Origin: Mimosa pudica
Lineage: Eukaryota > Streptophyta > Magnoliopsida > Fabales > Fabaceae
DNA length: 64,000 nt
NCBI GenBank assembly: GCA_029929735.1
Contig: JAKELP010000005.1
Span: 5,001,712 to 5,065,711 of the forward strand
Reading direction: 5' to 3'
Each line of letters starts with the position of its first letter. The first letter of the stretch is position 1. The notes under the pieces were generated by a model. It did no database searches. It worked only from the letters and a program-made list of their open reading frames with translations, and was not told where the DNA came from. This document shows positions 46,216-59,025 of the stretch, piece after piece. The position numbers and the translations under genes are program-made.

Positions 46216-49130
46216 ATGGATTCAGATACGGTTTCATTTTCTAGAAACATGGTAAAATGTTGTGACTGTGGCTGTAAATGTTCTTTGAAAGCTGAATCTC
46301 CGGGGAAATGGATTCGTTCCGTGAAACGAAAGCATGATGAGTTTGAAAGGGGAAACCAAATGTTTCTACCTACATTGGATTATTTTTCAGTTGCAAAGGT
46401 CCAAATCGAGAATGAATGTGATGCATTACGTGAGACAGTCACTAGGCAACAAAATACCATACAAGATTTACATGCTGAGTTGGAGGAGGAGAGAAATGCT
46501 TCGACCACGGCAGCGAATGAGGCCATGACAATGATATTGAGGTTACAAAGGGAGAAGGCAGAGGTGCAAATGGAAGCGCGGCAATTCAAGACTTTGGTGG
46601 AGGAGAAGATGTTGCATGATCAAGAGGAAATTGGGGCATTTGAGGATTTGTTGTATAAGAGGGAACAAGCAATTGAGGCGCTTACATGTGAGGTGCAGGC
46701 TTATAAGCATAGGATGATGAGCTACGGGCTAACTGAATCTGAAGCTGATGGTAGAAATCCATGTTTGGAAGATTTTGGCCCTGAATATGAAACCTCCGTC
46801 TTTGAGTATCCTCCCTTGAAGTGTAAGGTGAATGATACTACACATGCTTCAAGTGTGAGGGATGGTAATGATGATGTTGATGTTGATGTTGATGTTGAGA
46901 AATATGTGTTTGGTGAAACCCCTCGTGATCGGTTGAAGAATTTGGAGAATAGGATCTCCCAGATGGAAAAGGGCCCCACCTATGTGGATGGTGATAGTTT
47001 AGGAAAAAATATCCTTGAGAAGGTCATAGTTGGTCAATCTCCTCAATCAAGTCGACATTCAAGGAAATTTTCTGGTGACCCTTTTGCGGATTCTCCTAAA
47101 CTTAGTACTTCATTCCAGAAGGCAGAGCATATCTTAATAACAGAGGATTCGTCCAACTTGAGTAAGGTGGATAATGCATTAGAAGTTGATGATGACTCGG
47201 GCGATAGAGTCTATACCATTGACTCTATTCATAGTGGGCCCTCATATAATGGTTTCAAAGAGTCTAAACGTTTTTATGAAGATTATGGCATGACTCCAAG
47301 GGTGGATTGTGTTTTTGGATATGAAGACCCTGACATTAAAAAGCTATATATGAGGCTTCAAGCACTTGAGGCTGATAGGGAATCGATGAAGCAGGCAATT
47401 GTTTCTATGAGTACTGACGAAGCGCAGACAGTGTTATTGAGGGAAATAGCTCAACATTTATGCAAAGAGATGTCTTCTCAGACAAAAATTTCACTGCAAA
47501 AGCCACATGTTGGCAGATTTGAGTCACTCATAAAGGTAAATAAAATATTAGTTTCATGAATAGAATGTGTTTGATTCTACTATATCTGATGTCTCATATT
47601 GTAGTTCAAGCTGCTGCTTATCATCTAGTTGAAAATGTGTTGCTTTAATTTTCTGCCAAACCATGTCATGATTTCTGAAATTCTAGAGATGCCTTTAATC
47701 TGAAGATAATTTATCAAGTGATGGTGTAAGAAGTTTGAGCCTAAAATTTAACAGCAACTAGTATTCATTCTATTTGTTTACCTTTCACATTATACTGGTT
47801 GTCTTCTCTCTATAAAAGATATCATCTATCACCCTTTGTCGTCTATACAAACCTCTAATTTTTTCTTAGAAAAACAGGAAGGAAGAAAAACTCCTTGCCA
47901 CAGAATTATCTAGAAATACAGGATGCTTCACTGTTTACATTGCTCAAAATAGTCTCATTTTACAAGTGAAGATTTATGTGCACACTAATATTATATTTTA
48001 TTTTTCTTTCCTTTTTGTGCTCAGACAATCAGAGCTGCATTTTTCTGGAGGAAGAAAGCACAGCAATGCAAGTAAGTATACAACAATACTCTATTAAGAA
48101 ACGTTAAAATTGGAGGAACAATTTTGAGATGAAAGAAATTTAGAGTTAATACTTTGAATAAGATAAAGTCATAAAACTCAAGAGAATATTGAACCTAAAT
48201 CTCACAAGATTTCACTGTAAATTGGAGAAAGTGAAGAGAAAGCTGGGATGGTACATTCATTTGTATTGCATGTCGTGTCCTAATTTATGACGTTGAGTTT
48301 GAAGGAAAAAATGATTTTACGGCTGCATGTTTTCATTGCCCAACAATCTTGCCCTACTTCTAACTTTTTCTCAAAATTGGAGTATGCAATTGACTGACAT
48401 TAAACAATTCACAATTCTTTTTTTTTTTTTGTTTATCTCAATATTTGAGAATGGTGATTTTAAGGTGGTGTTTGAACTCTCACAAGTCACAACCACTTAA
48501 AGAATTTTTCTTTTTTGTAAAAGGGAATATGGTACTTTGAATTTTATGTATTGAATATACTACCTCCGGTCCCTAATGTAAGAGCTAGCCGCCAAAAAAA
48601 CGCTTCTTAAGAAAACATGTGAATGTTAGTTGGGTGTCTGGAGTTAATGCTACTTTTCCAATAATATTGCCCATATTTATTATGGTACTTTTAAGAGAGA
48701 GAAATACATAAGCATTAATAAATATGAAAGAGAGTTAGGGGTAAAGTAGGAAAAATGCATTAAATGAGGAGAGAATATTGGATGAGCTCTTACATTAGGG
48801 ACCAAAACCATTCAAATTTTGGGCTCTTACATTAGGGACCGGAGGGAGTATTAAACAATTACATGAAGGGAGAGAAAAGATGATTGAAAGTCCTATGTTG
48901 GGCCTTGGAAAGTTAAGAATTACATGTTGCTTTATGTAAATCGTTTACTCAGGCTTACGTATTAGAATAACAATTAGTGATTGTTGATCAAATTATCCAA
49001 AATGTTGGTGACTCCCAGGTATACGTTTGGCCAATTAGCCAACGGCGTCGGCTTACAAATGCTTCTAGAAAATGGACCTCGTATAAAGCAATGGAGATAT
49101 CTTTCAAGCACACAAGTCAAAGTTAAGTGA
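46216..49130 (+). CDS. MYOB7: Myosin-binding protein 7-like (DUF593/GTD-binding), 3 exons, 492 aa
   Basis: Proteins with the GTD-binding domain bind the tail of myosin XI and connect it to vesicular cargo (family knowledge). Exons: 46216-47535, 48025-48071 and 49019-49130, all with GT/AG borders and kept in frame, giving 492 aa ending at TGA 49128-49130. The N terminus has VKCCDCGCKCSL and KWIRSVKRKHDEFE (residues 13-44). The GTD-binding coiled coil spans about 65-168 (ENECDALRETV, DLHAELEEERNA, EEIGAFEDLLYKREQAIEAL, QAYKHRMMSYG). A DVDVDVDVE microsatellite repeat follows near 215. A second coiled segment lies near 375-400, then a C-terminal FFWRKKAQQCK and an exon-3 tail NGPRIKQWRYLSS. Reading through exon 1 or 2 gives premature stops at 47559 or 48075. 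No transmembrane segment is seen. Start is the first Met. Confidence 0.9.
48560..48848. mobile_element. Stowaway-type MITE, 289 bp, in intron 2 of the MYOB7-like gene
   Basis: TIRs CTACCTCCGGTCCCTAATGT and (complement) CTCCCTCCGGTCCCTAATGT, with TA on both sides. Near-identical copy in opposite orientation at 56691-56977. Confidence 0.92.
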
Positions 49131-49898
49131 TTGAAATTCTTGCATGAGCTTTCAGGGCAGAGCTCAAAACGGCAAGCACCAACTCAATTTTAATCACACT
49201 ACTGCGACAAAATATATATTTTTTGGGGAAGAAATATATTTTCGTGGTAAGGGTGGTGTTCTATGCATTGTTCGTTTATTCTTTATTCTATACACTACGC
49301 ATGAAATTGAATGTAATTTGTTGGTTTTGTGAAAATGCAATGGGCATGCTTTGCTCGTTCTTTGCGTGAAATACAATGTAATTTTTTGCTTGTTATGTTC
49401 AACTCATATGAGCATCCTAGCTCGATTAACCTGTAAATGACAATTTTCTCTTCAATCCTGTACATGGCATACTAAATAATTCAATGCAGGTTTCTCAACT
49501 CTTCCTTCGATGTAGTTACATTTCTCAATTCAAGCCCCCAGTGAGTATTGTATTGAGCCTTTGTCTATCAATAATATTACCTTTCTCTTCACATTTGAAA
49601 TATTTTGAATTAAGCACGAACTCCTGAAACGAACAAAACAATATAAATTCAGTCAGATTCAATTCCATGATCAAACCCAATTTAAAAATGTCAAAGGAAC
49701 ACACAGATTTTTCTCATGTATAAAATATTGAAATAATTTGAGGAACATTTCCATTCTTTGGATGTTTATGTCAAGGATTATCTATCGTATTGATCCGATT
49801 TTATAAATTTGGTGATTCGATTCATACACAGTTCGATCTTATTCGATTCATAAATTTGCTCCTATGCCTTACATAATGAGCCATACGATCTTATTTAT

Positions 49899-50474
49899 AC
49901 AAGAAAAACTAAGACAATCTAATAAATGTTAATTAAGTTTATATAATCAAAAAGAGAATATTTACTAATGCACAATAATATTATCACGCAAAGAATAATC
50001 TTTTCACATATTTTCCTATATTTCAATGTGATCCTCAATCTTTACTACTGCTAGGTATACGATGTGATTTCTACTAGTTATCAATTGTGTGTGAACATTT
50101 TGTCACTAAACATACTGAATTCCAAGTTGTTTTTTCCCTTTTTTTGGCAAAATAATTTCAAGCTCTCTTTGATATAATATAGTTTTGTAGAGTAAGTATA
50201 TGTAACTATAGTACAATTTAAATCTTGATCCCGACAAACTTAAAAATTGCTGATATGGACACAAAATCTTGTAAGTATTCATTTAAACCCTCGTCCTAAT
50301 TGTCTTATGATTTTACATTTTTATTTGTAACGATGATGTGCGAATGCAACCCATGAAATGACACAAATCAATAATTATAAGACATAAAAAATAAAGATTA
50401 GAAAAACTTCATGGAAATAAATATTTTAATAACATTCAATGAGGCGGAAAATAAACAAAGAAAAGATGTATATA
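49899..50474 (+). repeat. Dispersed repeat, about 570 bp, 3' side of ALDH (other copy 61343-61914)
   Basis: Starts ACAAGAAAAACTAAGACAATC and ends near GAGGCGGAAAATAAACAAAG. Colinear with 61343-61914, including CCTCGTCCTAATTGTCT and AATCAATAATT..AAGACAT. Identity is roughly 80-85 percent by eye, in direct orientation. Confidence 0.8.
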
Positions 50475-50505
50475 TATGGAGGTTTTAATATGCTTAACTA
50501 CTACT

Positions 50506-50700
50506 ATTATTAAGGCCTTTAAAATCTAGAGCATAAATCTATTTAAATACCTACAATCATTTTCCAATAAGATCTTTTAAGCAAGTCTTCAGATTCTTGA
50601 TAGGTTAACATTCAAGCCATGAAAAACAATCATGTTATTTAACTAAAATCTAGCCTCTTCTATCCTTACTACTTGTCATGAGACCTTGTTATTCCTATTT
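50506..50700 (+). repeat. Dispersed repeat, copy 2 (other copy 44525-44712)
   Basis: See 44525-44712: shared AAAATCTAGCCTCTTCTATCC and TGTCATGAGACCTTGTTATTCC. Confidence 0.75.
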
Positions 50701-50991
50701 TCCCTTTATCAAAACATGCTTAAGTAGCATATAGATTTATTTCATATGATATCAATTCTCCACATATTTCATCCAACCAAAACATGTTATATTAAGAAGA
50801 CTATATTTTATTCAGGGAATTATTGAAATAAATGATGACTATATAATCTAATTACAAGATAAGATTACATAATTCTTTTTTATTCATAAAAATGCAAAAT
50901 AAAGCCCTCCGATGTGTGTGTAATTGAAAAGTCTCATGTTGGCAAATAAGATAGAAAAGCCTCATATAGCTAGAGCCTAGAGAGGACATGT

Positions 50992-53900
50992 TTAGAGCCA
51001 AGGAGAATTGTAAATAGGAGTGACAACAGATTTGACTTGGAGATACTTGTGAAGGCCATCCACTCCAAAATCTTTGCCAAATCCACTCATCTTGTACCCT
51101 CCAAAAGGAACATCATTCCCAAATGCAAAATAACAGTTTATCCATACAACTCCTGCCTTAATGGACCTTGAAACTGTGTTGGCTACATCTATGTTCTTCG
51201 TCACTATACCTGCCGCTAGCCCATACCTTGTATTGTTTGCGCTCTTAATTGCTTCCTCCATCGTTCTGTTTAAATACGAACATGAATCCCAATATTTTCG
51301 TGTATATATTCATCATCAATTGATTTTTTGCTAAAACACACCATACAGAAATATAACAAGCATATTAATTACTCTGTGTGTGTATATATAACTTACTTGA
51401 ACTTCATTAGTGCCATCACAGGCCCAAATATTTCATCTTGTGCTATCCGCATGTCCTCCTGCGATGAGAATTAATACACTTAGACTATATTAGAATACGT
51501 TTCACATTGAATAGTTGGACCATCAAATTAAATGTATGTGTAATGTGAAACATATTATAACAATTGGCTTAAATTTTTTAATTGATACATATACATATAC
51601 CTAAATTCATCAGTTTGGAACTTGCCTTAACGTTGATGAACACGGTAGGTTCTATGTAGTATCCCTGATTGCCGACAGCCTTACCCCCAGTCAACAAGGT
51701 AGCTCCTTCTCTCTTTCCAAGCTCTATGTATCTAAGAATTTTTTCAAACTGCTTCTTATCTGCCTGTACTTGTTTTTTATATACATAAAAAAAGCAAGCA
51801 TGCATGATTACATATAGATAGATCGTTAGTCAATGTATCGCTATATATAATTGTGCTTAATCACATACCTGAGGACCTTGCTGAGAATTAGGATCAAAAG
51901 GGTCTCCCACTACCCAAGATTTTGCTTTCTCCATCAGTTTCTTCTCAAATTCATCATATATGCCTTCTTGAACAAACACACGAGACCCTGCAGCACAGAT
52001 TTCTCCCTAAAACAGCGCAAGACAAGAAACAATAGACTTAAGTAGTTAAGAACTGATGTAATCATCATTAAAGAAATTAATTAAGAAGCATTATTAATTT
52101 CTGGAAGAAAATTATTAAACCTTGTTATAAAAGATTCCAATGAGGGCTAGCTCAACAGCTTTGTCCACATCAGCATCATCAAATATAATGAGGGGAGATT
52201 TGCCTCCTAATTCAAGTGAAACTTGTTTCAAATTGCTTTTAGCTGCAGCCTGCATCACTTCCCTTCCTACTCGTGTTGAACCAGTAAAGCTAACCTTTAA
52301 TAACACATACATAAGTCAAGCTCAGTAGAAAGTACTAACTACTAAGTAACTCATTTTCATCAAAATCTCAATTCATTTAAAAATTCAAGCCTCCTAAATA
52401 TTTGACTTTCCAATTAGTTTACCTTATCAATGTCCATATGAGAGCTTATAGCAGCACCAGCAGTTGGACCAAACCCAGGAACTACATTAAGCACACCATC
52501 TGGTATTCCAGCCTATCAAAACAACACTCGGTTACATGATCTCTCTGAAATACTTATATGTATCAATAGATTTCATGTCACTTTATAGGTCTGCCAAATA
52601 GACAGCCTAACCTATGCTTTTTGCATAGTGGCTGATTCGAAGGCCCTTCCATAAATACTTTACTGTACTAAATCCCATCCCATAGTAATAGTCACATGTT
52701 GATAGAAGAGAAACAAATGAAGAGCTTAGAGGGTGTGAACATTGATACCAGCTTAGCAAGATGAGCATAGAAGAGGGCGGAGAGAGGCGTTTGCTCGGCG
52801 GGCTTGACGACCATGGTGCAGCCGGCGGCGAGGGAAGGGCTAACCTTGCTGAAGAACATGGTGCTGGGAAAGTTCCAGGGAATGATGTGGCCCACCACAC
52901 CAATGGGTTCAAGAAGAGTGTAGGCATGGAACTCTGAAGACATCTTCAGTACCTCTCCATGGATTTTATCAGCTGCTCCTGCATAGTATCTTAGTATATT
53001 TGCCACTGAAGCAACCTCCTTCTTACAGAAATTGTACAGCTTCCCAGCATCCACGGCATCTAGTGTTGCTATTTCTTCTACATTTTGGTCTATCAAATCT
53101 GCCCATTTCATCAATATTCTCCCCCTCTCCTGAATTTTCCCACACCATCATCAAACGTCTTACTTCAATGCAGTAATGGCAACAAAATTAACAAAACCCA
53201 ACATGAACAAGTTAATTGTTATTCTCAATGGACTTTTGTACCTCGACTGTGTCCTTGTAAAAAAAAGTATGCTGTATTCACTTATGAAATTTGTATAATT
53301 TTTGTTTTCAACAATAAACTATTTCGAAAGTATTAATTTAGTCAAAGAACAATAAAAAGTCTCCTTATGGTCAATGAAAAAAAAAATAACTCATTTTGGG
53401 CAATGGACTATTGAAAAATACTAAATATCATTCTGAATTGAATTCCACACACACTCTGAAGATCTTGTTCTAGCCGGTATTTTAGTATTTTCCAGTAGTT
53501 CATTGATTAAAATAGACCAATTTTTTTGTTTATTGGTCATAATGAGAAATTTTATTATGAAATTTGTATAATTTTTGTTTTCTAGACACAAGTTAATTTT
53601 TGTTGGTTTGTGAATGTGGGGCACTCCTCTGTCCTCTCCCTTAAAGGATTCAAACCTTGATTTACCACAGTATGATGAGGGATTATCCCTTTCTGCTGAA
53701 TTTGTAACATTGCATAATACTAATATATAGACACTTCTAGTATTCCCTCCGGTCCTAAATATAAGACCTAATTGATTTTTTCTAGAAAATCCATAAAAAA
53801 GCAAAATAAGTTAATTATAAATTGATTTACTTAATTTTTTCCCTTAAACTAGTTTATTTTACCTATAAACTAATGGATAATTCAAAAATACATCAAATAT

Positions 53901-56900
53901 ATCATCATTTAATAACCTATTTTGCAACCTTAATCTCTAAAAAAAAAAAGTCAATTAAGTCATATATTTAGGACCAGAGGTAGTATATGATAACTATTAA
54001 ATGGCCCAACATCAGCAAAGGCTTTACAGAGGCCCACTAGTCACCCATATCAGAAGCCCAAGCCTGCCCAATGATTTGGGTTAAAATAAAGAATGCTCAA
54101 AGAGATATTCTGTAGATGACTCTCTTTGAACAGCTAGCCCTGAGTACTTCTCTTTAATATCTTTTCACTTACTATAAAAGTATATTTAGTTGGCTAGTTG
54201 CTGCTTGATCGCAATTAATTAGTTAAGCAGAAATGCATGCCGATCTTTGTTTTCCATCCCTTCTCTTTATTTGCCATATGCTTTTGTTATATTCTGAAAC
54301 TATTTTTTTTTATGAATATTCTGAAACTATTTGATATAGGAGTATTTGTTAATTCATTTGAGTGTAAACAAAATTCGATCTCAAACGAGGTATAAAGCTT
54401 ACGGAACCTATTAATATTTGTCAATAGTCAATACACAAATTTCGAATTTAAAAGCCGATGGACTGTTCAGGCAAAAACCATTTTAACCTGGCGGGTTGAC
54501 GTGAGTGGTAAGCACTCTCGTCCCTTAAACAAGTGGTTGGGGGTTCGATCCCCAGCTCTTGCGAATGGAGCAAATTCACAGGCCAGCTGTCTACCCCCTA
54601 TATGAGACTTCAGAACAGCGAGGGATTAGTCTCACTTGTCACGCGGGTGGGGAAACCTTGAGAAACAAAAAAAAAAAGCCATTTTCTAGAAACTTATTTT
54701 AAAACTATTTTCTCTAGTGTTTGGGCTCGAGGATGATATCAATGGACCCGAATTTGGACTAAAAAAAAACATGCGTATAAAATAGTAATAATATCTTTAG
54801 GACAAAAAACAATACTCTCTCATGTCCTAAATACAAAATCACATTAATTCTTTGTATAGATATTAAGGAAACTAAATAGTCCACTTAATTTTAATATATA
54901 TTGCACATAATTGTAATATAAGATAATTTATTACTAAGATAAATCAATTTTGACAATAGAAAGATAATTATAAATATTTTACAGTAATTGATTTTACTTA
55001 AATTTTTCTAAAAAAGATTAAATTATCTCATAATTAAGATAGGAGGACTACTCGTATCTTTATAACTATACAAGTTGCCCGAATCTTGAACATTCGCTCC
55101 TTACACAAAAAAGGAATATAGAAAAATTAAGCTGGCTTCTGAATAAAGAGTGGTTGTATATTTATGAAATAGGGTGGTCCATGTCGCTTCGTAAATACTA
55201 ACCTTGAGAGATGGAACTTATTTTATTTATTTTTATTTCCATGATTAAATTCTTTTTTCCGAGAGGACTCAGCATTGCAAATAATTGTTTTTAATTAACA
55301 AATTTGAAATGACTTTTGAACCCTAAAAGTATTTTTATATGCTCAATCAGGCAAATTATTTTGAAAAAAAAATAAACTCATATAATGATGTTATTAAGGT
55401 TGCGTTATTTTAACTGTTATTTTCTTAAATTTTACCAGGAAATATAAAAGTTCATCCAGTCAAGCCTTTGTAAAATAAATAAAATCAATATTAGTTGCTA
55501 TCACTTATTTTTTTATCAGAAGTTGCTATCACTTATCCATGTTATATGGCACACACTCATATGCATTAATGTACATATTATTTATACCAAAGAAAAGGAG
55601 ACACACAGGCCAACTCATTCTACACGTACTTGAAAAAACAAAACCAAATAAAGGACACAATTTGATTATGAATGCTTCGCAAAGAAGCATGTACCGTACT
55701 AGTTGACATATCAAATGATTTGATTTTATTAGATAGAAAAATCTCAAAATGATTTAAAGGGGCCCAAAGAAAAAAAAACAGAAAAAAACAACATAATTCT
55801 TCCATAAGAATCCCTTTTGTCCTGTAATATAATTAAAGTAAGGTCCTTTAGGGCCCTACTTTGATTTGACCAATTGATGAGACCCTTCTAATATTATGTG
55901 TCTGAGACTTAAAATTAATTTTCCTTAATTTATATTATTTGATGGGATTTACCTTTTCGAATATACTCATGTTCCATAGCAATTCCTTATTTTATACTCC
56001 GTTTATGGAAGACCCATAACCACTTCATTATTAGTGGAATTGAAAAATAAAAGAGTTGAGAGATGGGCTTATCCAGCTCGGGTTGGTTGAAATTTCAGGT
56101 CAACCCATAGCCTACATGACCTTGTCTTAAATGTGATGTGATCACCTCTACCGATGGAATACAAATTAAAGGCTTGTAAGACCCATAACCACTCATTATT
56201 GGTGGGTTTGTGTTGAATCTGCGATAAGGTCACATGACGTTACTCTCTCTCTTTCATTTTTTTTTTGTACAATGACGTTACTCTCTCTATTTCTCAACAC
56301 AAGATGTGGTATGCTACATAAAAATTGATTTGTTTATTTTTTTTCCAAATTAAGTTATTTGAATTATAAATCAACATATAATCTAATATTCCAATAGTTC
56401 TAAATATAAATCCTATTTAACTTTTTTGATAAATTTTAAGAAAGCAAAATAAGTTAGTTTTGCCTAATTTTTTTCTTTTAAACTAATATATTTGACTTAT
56501 AAATTAATAGGTAATCTAAAAGTATGTCATAATTAACTAACATATTTTGCTTTGTTCTTTAATCTTTTTAAAAAAGTTAACTATGTCATATATATTTAAG
56601 ACTTAAGACAGGAGAAATAATAAAGTAACATGTATTGTAATTATGATGCTTATTTAAATTCCTTACCTTTTTAAAAAATTCAACTAATTACTCCCTCCGG
56701 TCCCTAATGTAAGAGCCCAAAATTTGAATGGTTTTGGTCCCTAATGTAAGAGCTCACCCCATATTCTCTCCTCATTTAATGCATTTTTTCCTACTTTACC
56801 CCTAACTCTCTTTCATATTTATTAATGCTTATGTATTTCTCTCTCTTAAAAGTACCATAATAAATATGGGCAATTTTGGAAAAGAAGCATTAACTCCAGA

Positions 56901-57446
56901 CACTCAACTAACATTCACATGTTTTCTTAAGAAGCGTTTTTTTGACGGCTAGCTCTTACATTAGGGACCGGAGGGAGTATTATATTAACCAACGTACGGA
57001 TCATGTGAATATTCTTTATAAATTTCAACGAGTATTAGATGGAAGAGAGGAGGAGGAACATACAGAGCCGGAGAAGCGAGGCCAGGGACCGGTCTCAAAG
57101 GCGTGACGGGCAGCTTTCACGGCGGCGTCAACATCCTCCGCCGCCCCTTCGGCCACGCAGGTGATGACACCACCTGTTCTTGGATCTATGGTCTCAAACT
57201 TCTTCCCTGTTTTGGTTTCATCCCAAGGAATTTACACATAATAATAACTCATTAATGGAAATGAACACTTGGAGGAAAAACTAAGCTTGATAAATAAATT
57301 AATTAATTAATAAAGGAAAAGGAGAGGCGTGATGGTGTAGTTAATTGATTACCAGAAAGAGAGTGAACGAAGCTGCCATTGATAAAGAGCTGCGTGAACT
57401 TGATATGCATGGAGGGAGAGGCGTGGTCGTTGGAGAGAGAGGCCAT
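50992..57446 (-). CDS. ALDH2C4: Cytosolic aldehyde dehydrogenase, ALDH2C4 type, 9 exons, 497 aa
   Basis: NAD(P)-dependent oxidation of aldehydes. In Arabidopsis ALDH2C4 (REF1) turns coniferaldehyde and sinapaldehyde into ferulate and sinapate. Exons, 5' to 3' on the minus strand: 57353-57446, 57064-57206, 52749-53129, 52423-52512, 52121-52294, 51869-52006, 51626-51763, 51397-51458, 50992-51265. They join in frame to 497 aa, about the family's 500. Motifs: FETIDPRTG (34-42), PWNFP, KPAEQTPLSALFYAHL, FTGST (239-243), the general base Glu264 in LELGGKSP, the catalytic Cys298 in GEICAAGSR, EIFGPVM, VPFGGYKMSG and a YNSPWL end. There is no mitochondrial presequence, so the protein is cytosolic. 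Intron 7 uses a GC donor (AAG|GCAAGT). Intron 2 is 3.9 kb and holds MITEs and a SINE. ALDH2B isoforms are excluded by the missing transit peptide. Substrate is inferred. Confidence 0.93.
53743..53983. mobile_element. Stowaway-type MITE, 241 bp, in ALDH intron 2
   Basis: TIRs TTCCCTCCGGTCCTAAATAT and (complement) CTACCTCTGGTCCTAAATAT; TA at both flanks. Same family and length as 21741-21981. Confidence 0.9.
54485..54678 (+). mobile_element. tRNA-derived SINE in ALDH intron 2
   Basis: Box A GTGAGTGGTAAGC, box B GGGGTTCGATCCCC, body GGGATTAGTCTCACTTGTCA and an A11 tail. Flanked by CCATTTT at 54478-54484 and 54679-54685. It is not a tRNA gene: no cloverleaf 3' half is present after box B. Confidence 0.9.
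55825..55926. mobile_element. Truncated MITE related to 43481-43753
   Basis: Shares AATTAAAGTAAGGTCC, ATTGATGAGAC, AATATTATGTGT and TTAAAATTAATTTTCC. Only one end is present. Confidence 0.7.
56691..56977. mobile_element. Stowaway-type MITE, 287 bp, in ALDH intron 2, 86 bp from exon 2
   Basis: TIRs CTCCCTCCGGTCCCTAATGT on both ends, TA at both flanks. Inverted copy of 48560-48848. Confidence 0.93.
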
Positions 57447-58805
57447 TTGAGAGAGAGATGTTTGAGGAGAAAAGTTAAAAGAGAATGGATGATATATGGG
57501 AGAGTTGAGGAGTGAGAAGAAGGATGCATATGAGGGGACGTGCTAAAATAGGGACTCACTTTTTAATTAGCTGGGGGCTGCTACTTCCATATATGTAATA
57601 ATTAAAATTAATGTAACAGTTACTATCCTCCTCTATTGGTACCAAGCCTCTTTTGCTAGCAACTTGATTGACCAAACCTCCTTACTCTTTTTTTTTTACT
57701 TCTTCCTCTAGTTCTAATTATAAAATCAGTTGATTTTCTTGAAAAAGTTAAGAATAAAAAATTCATCACTTAAAATTACTTATAGTTGATTTTGTTATTC
57801 AAGACTAATTTTTATTCTACACATGAACTAACCTATCATTTAAGCACATATAATATATGTTTTAATACAGTGTTCTAATTTGTATAAATTGATTATTAAC
57901 TTCCAAAACAAAAAATAAAAGAGTATTATATTTAGGACTAGAAGGAGTACTTCCTATCCATATTATAGAAATATGAAATTTTGTTGTTCCATATAGCAAG
58001 TGTATTATTTATATTTTTAACCTTTTTCATATTATATATATGTAAAGAGAGAAGATAATGCATTAAATGATATAATGGGAAATTTTGAATATAACATCAA
58101 TTATTTCATTGGATTATATAAAATGGTTGGATACCTCTTATAATGTTATATATACTCATTCTAATTCTATATATCAGAATAAGTTGATTGTTCTTTTGAT
58201 TAAGAGAAAACTATCGCACTAAAGTTAATACCCACCATATGCTCTTATTCATAAGTCATTTCCAAAATATTTTGTAGAGAACAAAGAAAACCTTAAACCT
58301 CATTGATAAAGCTTAAAATTTGACAATTTCCCATTTTTACCCGTATTCAATATATCTACTATACAATATAAAAATAAAGTCAACACCCTAATAAATGAAA
58401 GATAATATCATACATTGATATGAAAAATTTAATGAAGTGTCATATCCTATGATCAAATAAAATCTTTTCTCTGCCCTATTAATAGGAGTAGAGGGATATA
58501 TATTACATGAAATTAGATTATATTATAACTTTTTGGCGTTGACAAAAAAATAAATACAAATAATTAAAACAATTTATCTTGCTTCTTCAATTCCTATAGA
58601 AAAAATTGATAACTCTAATTTACATTCAAGATAATAGAAAGAAATCCATCTAGTCCCTTTTATATAATATTTAGGAACCAGAGGAAGTACCACATGTCAT
58701 TCTTCAAACACGCGATCCTCATGGGATGTCTCAAAGGAACTTGCCTCAAGGCCACTAGGGGCCACTAGGGAGAATGGTTTCATCTAATCCTAAACGTAGG
58801 AGTTG
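57447..58805. other. ALDH promoter and intergenic DNA
   Basis: The ALDH 5' leader is CT-rich on the coding strand up to about 57545. A weak TATA-like ACATATATGG (minus strand) lies near 57590. Degenerate Stowaway-like sequence spans about 57705-57953 (TCTAGTTCTAATTATAA ... TTATATTTAGGACTAGAAGGAG). No gene. Confidence 0.5.
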
Positions 58806-59025
58806 GGCCCATTTGGTTGCCCATAAAGTAGGTGGGAAATGGAAAGTGAGGAAAGTGGGGGACATTTTGTACATTTACATATATTCTAGGGCCCACAAGT
58901 TTTCTCTCTCCATCTCATACTTTTTCTGAGCCTCACAAACTTTATTTTTATCATTTCCTCTACTTTCCATCTTCACCCTTTCACTTTCCAATTCTTCACT
59001 TTCTATTCCTGCAACCAAAAGGACC
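58806..59025. mobile_element. Probable hAT-type MITE, about 220 bp
   Basis: The left end GGCCCATTTGGTTGCC and the complement of the right end GGTCCTTTTGGTTGCAGG are similar. Both arms continue with GGAAAGTGA-type motifs (ATGGAAAGTGAGG; TTGGAAAGTGAAAG). No clear target duplication. Confidence 0.55.

Larger units (their letters stand above)
49131..50991. other. Region between the convergent MYOB7-like and ALDH genes
   Basis: Contains both 3' untranslated regions and two dispersed repeats (49899-50474 and 50506-50700). No further gene. Confidence 0.55.

Noticed and set aside
47536..47559. Ending the MYOB7-like protein at the first stop after exon 1
   Set aside because: A good GTAAAT donor at 47536 and two in-phase downstream exons with family-like C-terminal sequence fit better.
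54485..54678. Possible tRNA gene (A and B boxes)
   Set aside because: No anticodon stem or acceptor stem pairing; poly-A tail and target duplication identify a SINE.
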